This document shows, in pieces, positions 25,945 to 32,341 of a stretch of 32,341 bases of DNA. A program made the translations under genes and the position numbers. Below the pieces are notes generated by a model. The model was not told the origin of the DNA. It was given only the letters and a program-made list of their open reading frames with translations, and did no database searches. This DNA is from Rhodothermaceae bacterium (lineage in GTDB: Bacteria; Bacteroidota; Rhodothermia; Rhodothermales; Rubricoccaceae): NCBI GenBank assembly GCA_013003465.1, contig JABDIZ010000245.1:1-32341 (forward strand), given 5' to 3'. Positions within the stretch are counted from its first letter, which is position 1; each line of letters starts with the position of its first letter.

Positions 25945-27455
25945 CGGACGAGAGACACGCGCTGCGTGGTCTGGAAATCCTCACCGATGACACGGACGAG
26001 GTAGAGGCCGGAGGGGAGGTCGGCGCCGTCAAAGGCCAGCGTCGTCGGGGTTTCTGCCGCTACAGGACCCTCACGGAGAACAGCCACGCGCCGCCCGTTC
26101 AGGTCCACGACCTCTACACGTATGGTCTGGGCGCGCGCGACTGCGAGCGAGAGGGTCGTGCGCGTCCGGAAGGGGTTGGGCTGCGCCTGCTCCAACACGA
26201 ACGCCTCGCCCGCTGGTATTTCTGCCACGGCGCCTTCGCCGCCCGTCGTCAGCGGTAGGTCCGTTTTGAGCACGAAGAGTCCGTAGTTCTGGTCGCTTGC
26301 GATGACCGTACCGCTCGGGAAGAAGGGGTAGTTGCTCCACTGCCCCTCGAACGTGTTGGCATCGCCATCGGGGTAGGTGTCGAAGAGCGCCACCTCGCTG
26401 ATTGAAGCGGTGCCAACGCCTGACAGGTCAAGGACGCGCAGGCCTGATTCATAGTTGCTCAGGAAGGCGTAGTCGCCGCGGATGTAGAGGTTGTGATCGC
26501 GCGCGCCAACCGGGCCGAAGTAGAAGAAGGCGAACTCCGGGGAATCCAGGTCTTCGAAATCGAAGATGATGGTACGGGTTGTGGCCGAGGCATTGTCATC
26601 CAACTCGTCATCGGCGATGAAATAACGCTGTCCATCCATGAACCAGCCCTGGTGCGTGTAGCCCGGGTTGGTGTAGAAGGCTTTACTGATGAGCGACGGA
26701 TTGGCTTTGTCCGTCACATCGACGAGCGTGACCGTGTCTTCATTCGAGGCGGCGCAGATTTCATTCCCGGTGTAGTCAGTGTCTGGGCCGGTGTAGGTGA
26801 CGCATTGCACATCGTGCGTGTAGCCGTCGGCAGAGAAGCATCCCGCGAAGATCGGGCTCGTCGGGCTCTGGATATCGACCATGTGGAGGCCGCCCGCACA
26901 ATCATTCGCCCCGACGATGTAGGCGAAGCCCGTGTCTTCGTTGATGGCGATGTTGTGTGCACTGCCGACCGTATTGCTGCCCGTGCCCGTGTAGAGCACA
27001 TCCTCCGTAAAGTCGCGGTTGGAGTCTTCCGAGAGACCACGCAGTTGGGTCAGGTCAAAGACCTGCATCCCGTGCCCCGAGGCTTCGCTGACGACGAAAG
27101 CGTAGTTCTGGTACACCTTGATGTCGCGCCAGGTCGAGTTGTCGGTGGCGGTGAGGAGCTTGCCCAGTACGAGTGGGCTGTCGGGCATGGTTACGTCCAC
27201 GAATACCGTTCCGCTGCGGGTGCCTACGAGGGCGTATTCTCGGTCCGTCTGCGGATCGGTCCAGCCCCAGATGTCGTTCAGGTTGTTCGTACGGAACGGT
27301 CCGTCCACCCCCACCGGGATGCGGGCCATCAGGTTGACGCTGTCGCAGGCATAGGGGCCGGCGAAGCCGTCCACGCAGTTCGTCTGGGCTTGAGCCACAG
27401 GCAGCACGGCCAGAACAGCCGCTAGGGAAAACAAGCGAAGCAGGGTGGGGGGCAT
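25941..27455 (-). CDS. Secreted choice-of-anchor B family protein with T9SS-type C-terminal tail
   Basis: MPPTLLRLFSLAAVLAVLPVAQAQ signal; CVDGFAGPYACDSVNLMARI; NDIWGWTDPQTDREYALVGT; HQGWFMDGQRYFIADDELDDNASATTRTIIFD; tail LPSGLYLVRVIGEDFQTTQRVSLVR. Stop overlaps the next gene's ATG (ATGA). Confidence 0.84.
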   Translation of the reverse strand: MPPTLLRLFSLAAVLAVLPVAQAQTNCVDGFAGPYACDSVNLMARIPVGVDGPFRTNNLNDIWGWTDPQTDREYALVGTRSGTVFVDVTMPDSPLVLGKLLTATDNSTWRDIKVYQNYAFVVSEASGHGMQVFDLTQLRGLSEDSNRDFTEDVLYTGTGSNTVGSAHNIAINEDTGFAYIVGANDCAGGLHMVDIQSPTSPIFAGCFSADGYTHDVQCVTYTGPDTDYTGNEICAASNEDTVTLVDVTDKANPSLISKAFYTNPGYTHQGWFMDGQRYFIADDELDDNASATTRTIIFDFEDLDSPEFAFFYFGPVGARDHNLYIRGDYAFLSNYESGLRVLDLSGVGTASISEVALFDTYPDGDANTFEGQWSNYPFFPSGTVIASDQNYGLFVLKTDLPLTTGGEGAVAEIPAGEAFVLEQAQPNPFRTRTTLSLAVARAQTIRVEVVDLNGRRVAVLREGPVAAETPTTLAFDGADLPSGLYLVRVIGEDFQTTQRVSLVR

Positions 27456-27531
27456 ACGTGGTGGCGTGATGCGGCGCTAAGCTAAGAATTTAGCACCTGG
27501 TAAAAAAGGCCTTTGTGGGGATCTCCGGGCG

Positions 27532-28035
27532 TCAGGCCGTGGGAACCGCCTCAAAGCGGTTAAGCTCCCGGTTCTTCCGGGCTTCATGGGGGCGGAAAAC
27601 GCCCCCGTTCATGGTGATGTAGACGCCTGGCGACAGGGCCTGGACCGCCGCTGCCGCGAAGCCAATATTGAACTCGGCATCGGTGGTGCGGAAGCGGGCA
27701 GGTGCGAGCGAACCGACGAGCACGACCGTCTTTATCGGGTGAGGACCGAGGGCTTCCAGGACCGTCTTGGCCGTATGAACCATGCTGTCGGTACCGTGCG
27801 TGAGGATGACGCGGTCGGCCTCGGCCTCGACCACGCGTCTGGCAATCAAGGCGCGGTCCTCGTCGGTCAGGTCGAGGCTGTCCTTGTGCATCAGCGTCTC
27901 GCACTCGTACGAGAAGCTCACGCCTGCGGTGCGCAGGATTTCCACGATCTGCGGGTCGCCGATCTGATAATCGCTCTTTGCGTCGAAGTAGATCTTGTCG
28001 ATGGTGCCGCCGGTGGTGAAGATCTGGACGTGCAT
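27532..28035 (-). CDS. Asparaginase N-terminal-domain protein (single domain, 167 aa)
   Basis: MHVQIFTTGGTIDKIYFD (first catalytic Thr), VILTHGTDSMVHTAKTVLEAL (second catalytic Thr), TVVLVGSLAPARFRTTDAEFNIGFAAAAVQ; ends without the C-terminal domain. Confidence 0.85.
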   Translation of the reverse strand: MHVQIFTTGGTIDKIYFDAKSDYQIGDPQIVEILRTAGVSFSYECETLMHKDSLDLTDEDRALIARRVVEAEADRVILTHGTDSMVHTAKTVLEALGPHPIKTVVLVGSLAPARFRTTDAEFNIGFAAAAVQALSPGVYITMNGGVFRPHEARKNRELNRFEAVPTA

Positions 28036-28083
28036 CGGAGGGCAGGTATCGGCGAGCGAGAAGAAAAGGAAAGACGAAGGCGT

Positions 28084-28413
28084 TCAGTCGCCGCGTTGCT
28101 CCGCCGCAAGACGGTCGGCGACGCGTTGATAGAGCAGGGCGGCGGCCTCCGGCGTCTGAGCAGCCCGATCCACGGCCTCAGCGATGGTCACCGAATCGAG
28201 CGCGGTGGAACGCGTGACGTGCGCGTAAGCTTCCGCCCGCAGGCTGTCGCGGTTCTCTTCCATCAGGGCGGCGCGGGCCTCGGCGAGCTGCAGTGTGACG
28301 AGCGCCTCCACGAGCAGGCTGTCCGGTTCGGGCATGGGGGCTTCGTCGCCGTTGCTTCCGCTGCACGCGACGAGCAGGCTGCTCGCCAGGACCATCACGG
28401 CAGACGCGCGCAT
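28084..28413 (-). CDS. Small putative lipoprotein
   Basis: MRASAVMVLASSLLVACSGSNG lipobox; 109 aa; ATGA overlap with the upstream AtuA-like gene. Confidence 0.7.
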   Translation of the reverse strand: MRASAVMVLASSLLVACSGSNGDEAPMPEPDSLLVEALVTLQLAEARAALMEENRDSLRAEAYAHVTRSTALDSVTIAEAVDRAAQTPEAAALLYQRVADRLAAEQRGD

Positions 28414-28757
28414 CAGGCCAACTCGGCGAGCAATGCGTCGGGTACCTCGACCTCTAGGCGGAGCAGGCGTGCCGCGTACGTCTTGCCCTGGGCGTCGAGC
28501 TTGAGTGAGACCGTGCCGCCGCCGCCGAGCGCCTCGTGCAGCAGGAAGTTGAGCGCGTGCAGGTTGGGCAACTCGAAGCGCTCCACCTCCCCGTGGACCA
28601 TCGGGCCGAAGTGCGCCTTGACGCGCTCGGGCGTGACCGTCTCGCGCAGGAAGTCGTAGAGTGCCGGGTCGCGGGCGATCAGGCCGACGTTGACGGCGTC
28701 GCCTTTATCACCGCTGCGGGCGTGCGCGAGATCGAGGAGGAGCTTTTTCATCGGCAT
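28413..28757 (-). CDS. AtuA-related small protein (AtuA-like C-terminal domain)
   Basis: KKLLLDLAHARSGDKGDAVNVGLIARDPALYDFLRETVTPERVKAHF...VERFELPNLHALNFLLHEALGGGGTVSLKLDAQGKTYAARLLRLEVEVP, characteristic AHARSGDKGD..NVGLIAR. Confidence 0.82.
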   Translation of the reverse strand: MPMKKLLLDLAHARSGDKGDAVNVGLIARDPALYDFLRETVTPERVKAHFGPMVHGEVERFELPNLHALNFLLHEALGGGGTVSLKLDAQGKTYAARLLRLEVEVPDALLAELA

Positions 28758-28778
28758 GGGCAGAATCCAGGCCGGAAG

Positions 28779-29888
28779 TTACGCCTCCGCGGCCGCGTCG
28801 GCGCGGGTGCGGAACGTCCGCGCGATCACTTCGAGTTGGCGCAGGAACTCGCGCTTGTTGGCGCGGAACTGGTGCTGCGGCGCGAACACCATCCCGTAGA
28901 CGATGTAGAGTCGCTGCTGCTCAGCATCGTAGAAGTGGTAGCGCACGAACGGGCCGCCCATGAAGTCCTCGACCATCCGCCACAGGCCGCGCGTCTCGGT
29001 GGCGTCGCGTCCGGCGATAGTGACCGGTTCCATACGGATCGGCCGGAGGCGGTCGATGCGGACGTACGACGAATCGTAGGCGCCTCGGATGAACTGCTCC
29101 AGCGCCGCGTCGGTCACGCGCTCTACATGAGCGCTGTCCACGCCCGATACCCCGTCCTCGTAGTAGACGAACAGGTCGCGCCACGTGTCGGAGAGGACCC
29201 GGCGGATGCGGACGAACTGACCGGTCTGGCCGTCCACGTCGAGGGTCGTGTCCTGCGAGACGAAGTAGTCGTGCTGCACGTTGACGGCGAAGTCGTGTGC
29301 CGCCATCAGGCTGTCTTCGCGCAGGACCTGACGGTTGCGGCTGAACATGTCGGCCTCGGTCTGTGCTAGCGTGGGGCCCGTGAACGCCATGCGCAGCGTG
29401 TCGGCACGGGCGCGAATGGCTTCGGCGAGCAGGCTGTCGGTGCCCGCGGCAGCGAGGACGACCACCTGGTTCCGTGCCCACAGGTCGCGGCGGGGCAGGA
29501 CGACCGTGCCTTCGCCCGCACGGATCAGCCGCACGCCCGCCGAGTCGAGCCGGGCTTCGAGGAAGCGCGCGACGGCCGAGGTGTCGTTGAGCGGAGCGGC
29601 GAAGATGAGGTTCTTGAAGCTGCGCAGGCTCGAAAAGCCTTCGTTGGTCAGGTTCTGGCGGATGAGCCGGAAGTCGGGGATGTCGAGCGGGGGCGCGATG
29701 GAGCCGCCGACCGTCTGGCGTAGCGCATCACCGACGGGGCCACTCCAGGTCGCCGAATCCGCGACCACCATGACCTCGCCCGGGGCGCCGATGGCGTTGG
29801 GTAGGGGAGCAGACGCGCCGGGCCCGCAGGCCGCGAGGCTCAACGAGAGGAACGCGAGCAGGCCAGCGAGGAGAACAGGTCGGCGCAT
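28779..29888 (-). CDS. DUF4837 family lipoprotein
   Basis: MRRPVLLAGLLAFLSLSLAACGPG lipobox; GEVMVVADSATWSGPVGDALRQTVGGSIAPPLDIPDFRLIRQN...FSSLRSFKNLIFA; GFVYGMVFAPQHQFRANKREFLRQLEVIARTF-type C-terminus. Confidence 0.8.
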   Translation of the reverse strand: MRRPVLLAGLLAFLSLSLAACGPGASAPLPNAIGAPGEVMVVADSATWSGPVGDALRQTVGGSIAPPLDIPDFRLIRQNLTNEGFSSLRSFKNLIFAAPLNDTSAVARFLEARLDSAGVRLIRAGEGTVVLPRRDLWARNQVVVLAAAGTDSLLAEAIRARADTLRMAFTGPTLAQTEADMFSRNRQVLREDSLMAAHDFAVNVQHDYFVSQDTTLDVDGQTGQFVRIRRVLSDTWRDLFVYYEDGVSGVDSAHVERVTDAALEQFIRGAYDSSYVRIDRLRPIRMEPVTIAGRDATETRGLWRMVEDFMGGPFVRYHFYDAEQQRLYIVYGMVFAPQHQFRANKREFLRQLEVIARTFRTRADAAAEA

Positions 29889-29892
29889 AAAA

Positions 29893-30723
29893 TCAGAGGA
29901 TGGACACGGTGGCAGCAGTTCCGGCTTTCAACGTACGAGCCCACGCGCTCATCTGCGTGAGCCGTTCGGCTTCGGTGAAATCCGGGGCGTCCCACAACCG
30001 CTCGGCTTCCTGAATGAGCGCACTCCCGACGATCACGCCGTCGGTGTGCTGACTGAGCCGCGCGGCGTCCTCCGGCGTGCGGATGCCGAAGCCGACGAGC
30101 AGCGGATTCTCGGTGACGAGCGTGCGGGCGTATGCGAGGTAGGCCTGCGTCGCGTCTGCATCACCCAGCCCAGAGCCAGTGAGCCCCGTGATGGAGACGG
30201 CGTAGACGAAGCCGGTCGAGCGCTGGTCCACGAGGCGGATGCGGGCGTCGGGCGTGTTGGGCGCGATGAGAAACGTGAGGGCGAGGTCGTGCGCGGCGGT
30301 GGCGTCTTCGATCAGATCGGCTTCTTCGGGCGGCAGGTCGGGGAGGATGAGGCCGTCTACGCCCGAAGACCGCGCATCGCGGCAGAAGTTGCTCACGCCG
30401 TAGCGAAGGACGGGATTGGCGTAGCCCATCAGCACGAGCGGCGTCTCGGACGAGGCGCAGAACGCCTCCGCCATGCGGAAGCAGTCGGCCACCGTGACGC
30501 CGTGGGCGAGGGCACGCTCCGATGCCTGCTGGATGGGCAAGCCTTCGGCGAGCGGATCCGAGAAGGGCATCCCGAGCTCGATAAAGTCGGCGCCCGCTTC
30601 GTCTATGGCGCGGAGAATCGACAGGGTAGCCGACGGGTCGGGGAAGCCATTCGTGAGGAAGAGGCCAAGCGCCTTCTCGCCACGGGCGCGGCAGGCATCG
30701 AGTGTGGAGCGGAGAGGGTTCAT
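29893..30723 (-). CDS. trpA: Tryptophan synthase alpha subunit
   Basis: From ATG at 30723: [30 protein letters not shown]..., [79 protein letters not shown]. Confidence 0.95.
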   Translation of the reverse strand: MNPLRSTLDACRARGEKALGLFLTNGFPDPSATLSILRAIDEAGADFIELGMPFSDPLAEGLPIQQASERALAHGVTVADCFRMAEAFCASSETPLVLMGYANPVLRYGVSNFCRDARSSGVDGLILPDLPPEEADLIEDATAAHDLALTFLIAPNTPDARIRLVDQRSTGFVYAVSITGLTGSGLGDADATQAYLAYARTLVTENPLLVGFGIRTPEDAARLSQHTDGVIVGSALIQEAERLWDAPDFTEAERLTQMSAWARTLKAGTAATVSIL

Positions 30724-31211
30724 TCGGCGTCGAGGTAAAGCGTGGGGCGGTCGATCACCATGAATCGCTCGGGGAAGGGGACACGCACGAAGCCTGACTT
30801 CTCGTAGACGCCGTGTGCGGTCTGCGTCGTGAGCAGGAAGCGGCGCAGCCCTTGCAGATCGGGGTGTGCGAGGACGCAATCCGTCAGCCACACGCCGAGA
30901 CCCTGTCCGCGATGGGCTGGGAGGACGAACACGTCGCAGAGGTAGGCGAAGGTGGCGCGATCGGTGACGACGCGCGCGAAGCCGACTTGGGCGCCGCTCG
31001 GGTCGTACAGACCAAGGCAGAGGGATCCCACGATGGACCGTTCGACCACCTCCATCGGGATGCCTTGCGCCCAGTACGAGTCCTCGGCGAGATAGCGCTG
31101 GATCACGGTGAGGTCGAGCAGCGCCGGGTCGGTCGATACGCGGTACCCGTCGCGCGTCTGTGTATAGGGCGGAGACAATGGTCTAGTGGATCGAAAAGAT
31201 TGAGCTGTCAT
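30720..31211 (-). CDS. GNAT family N-acetyltransferase
   Basis: [66 protein letters not shown]; stop overlaps the trpA ATG (ATGA). Start uncertain: ATG at 31211 lies inside the palindromic repeat; in-frame TTG at 31178 is an alternative. Confidence 0.85.
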   Translation of the reverse strand: MTAQSFRSTRPLSPPYTQTRDGYRVSTDPALLDLTVIQRYLAEDSYWAQGIPMEVVERSIVGSLCLGLYDPSGAQVGFARVVTDRATFAYLCDVFVLPAHRGQGLGVWLTDCVLAHPDLQGLRRFLLTTQTAHGVYEKSGFVRVPFPERFMVIDRPTLYLDAE

Positions 31212-31308
31212 CCTGAGCGGAGGCCGAGAAGCCGCCGTCGAAGGACCTAGCCGCACGATGCTCCATGGAACAGGTGGGGCTAGATCCTTCACTCTGCTCA
31301 GGATGACA
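31206..31308. repeat. 103-bp palindromic intergenic element with TGTCATCCTGAGC / GCTCAGGATGACA termini
   Basis: Terminal arms 31206-31218 and 31296-31308 are perfect reverse complements, extendable to 17 bp with one wobble (GGAG/CTCT). Inner arms GAAGGACCTAGCCGCAC (31240-31256) and GTGGGGCTAGATCCTTC (31274-31290) pair at 15 of 17 positions. Confidence 0.85.
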
Positions 31309-31331
31309 AAAAAGGAAAAGGGCCTTGTTCG

Positions 31332-32341
31332 TCATCCGAGGTGCGCGGCAATGGTGGTCATGTCCTTGTCGCCGCGCCCGGAGCAGTTGAGCACGACGGT
31401 CTGTTCGGTCGTCATCGTCTCGGCGAGTGCGGGAAGGAAGGCAACGGCGTGGGCCGTTTCGAGGGCAGGGATGATGCCTTCCGTCTCGGCGAGGAGCTGC
31501 ACGCCGCTGAGGGCTTCGGCATCCGTGATGGCGCGGTAGGTGACGCGGCCCGCGTCTTTGAGGTAGCTGTGCTCCGGCCCGACGCCCGGATAGTCGAGTC
31601 CGGCGGAAATCGAGTGAGCGAGTTCCACTTGGCCCGCGGTGTCCTGGAGGAGGTAGCTCATCGCGCCGTGCAGGATGCCGGGCTGCCCCTTCGAGAGTGT
31701 CGCGGCGTGGCGACCGCCGAGGCCTTCGCCCGCGGCCTCAATGCCGTAGAGCGCCACGTCGTCGTTCAGATACGGGTAGAACAGGCCCATCGCATTCGAG
31801 CCCCCGCCCACGCACGCCACGACGGCATCGGGTGTCTCGCGGCCTTCGGACTTGAGCAACTGCGCCCGCGTTTCCTCGCCGATGACGCGATGGAAGTCGC
31901 GCACCATCATCGGGTACGGGTGTGGCCCGACGACCGAGCCGATGATGTAGAAGGTATCCGACGGGTTGCTGACCCAGTCGCGGATGGCTTCGTTGGTGGC
32001 GTCTTTGAGCGTCTGCGAGCCGCTCGTGGCCGGGCGCACCTCGGCTCCCAGCAGGCGCATTCGCTGCACATTGAGGTGCTGCCGCTCGATGTCCTCCGCG
32101 CCCATGTAGACAATGCACGGGAGGCCGAACAGCGCGCAGACCGTGGCCGTGGCGACCCCATGCTGCCCCGCACCCGTTTCGGCGATGACGCGTGTTTTTC
32201 CCATCCGCCGCGCCAGCAGGATTTGCCCGATGGTGTTGTTGATCTTGTGCGCGCCCGTATGGCAGAGGTCTTCGCGCTTGAGATAGAGCTTCGGCCCACC
32301 GAGCTTTTCGGTCAGCCGTGCGGCAAACGTCAGCGGCGTCG
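31332..32341 (-). CDS. trpB: Tryptophan synthase beta subunit, 5' end truncated by window edge
   Basis: [84 protein letters not shown]...[18 protein letters not shown]; frame continues to the window end. Confidence 0.95.
   Translation of the reverse strand, partial: TPLTFAARLTEKLGGPKLYLKREDLCHTGAHKINNTIGQILLARRMGKTRVIAETGAGQHGVATATVCALFGLPCIVYMGAEDIERQHLNVQRMRLLGAEVRPATSGSQTLKDATNEAIRDWVSNPSDTFYIIGSVVGPHPYPMMVRDFHRVIGEETRAQLLKSEGRETPDAVVACVGGGSNAMGLFYPYLNDDVALYGIEAAGEGLGGRHAATLSKGQPGILHGAMSYLLQDTAGQVELAHSISAGLDYPGVGPEHSYLKDAGRVTYRAITDAEALSGVQLLAETEGIIPALETAHAVAFLPALAETMTTEQTVVLNCSGRGDKDMTTIAAHLG

Noticed and set aside
24964-26004. 346-aa plus-strand ORF opposite the choice-of-anchor B genes (also 23397-24227 and 26493-27425)
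   Set aside because: Similar antisense ORFs appear opposite all three paralogues because the paralogues share sequence; this is not evidence for real antisense genes.
27456-27531. Palindromes near TTAGC/GCTAA and AAAGGCCTTT upstream of the choice-of-anchor B array
   Set aside because: Short (5-10 bp) dyads in an AT-richer spacer; AAAGGCCTTTTTT might be a weak terminator for the asparaginase gene but stem is insufficient.
1-32341. CRISPR arrays, toxin-antitoxin, phage or transposase genes
   Set aside because: No regularly spaced direct repeats and no matching protein motifs seen in any frame read.

Overview
High-GC bacterial window. DUF4293 and DUF4837 proteins, T9SS-like C-terminal tails and a two-ExbD operon point to a Bacteroidota/Rhodothermota lineage; this is inference, since no rRNA is present. 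Most of the window is ordinary core metabolism and envelope genes: icmF (5' partial), pabB-pabC, DUF937, PPK2, a BadF/NAGK-type kinase, a divergent penicillin-acylase homologue, PolX, two GT2 glycosyltransferases, an S41 protease, an ExbB/small membrane protein/ExbD/ExbD operon, an isocitrate/isopropylmalate dehydrogenase, DUF4293, EamA, RecQ, asparaginase-like, AtuA-like, DUF4837, trpA, GNAT and trpB (partial). Points worth a second look: (1) a tandem array of three secreted choice-of-anchor B (LVIVD-type) paralogues; (2) a structured divergent intergenic region at 20376-20490, with a minus-strand terminator-like hairpin where no annotated minus-strand gene ends, suggesting an undescribed ncRNA or leader; (3) a PolX whose polymerase palm looks inactivated while its PHP nuclease motifs look intact; (4) a 103-bp palindromic TGTCATCCTGAGC...GCTCAGGATGACA element between trpB and GNAT-trpA that may supply the GNAT start codon; (5) a penicillin-acylase homologue with an eroded active site. 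No CRISPR array, tRNA, rRNA, phage or transposase gene was found. All product calls come from reading the translations, without database searches.
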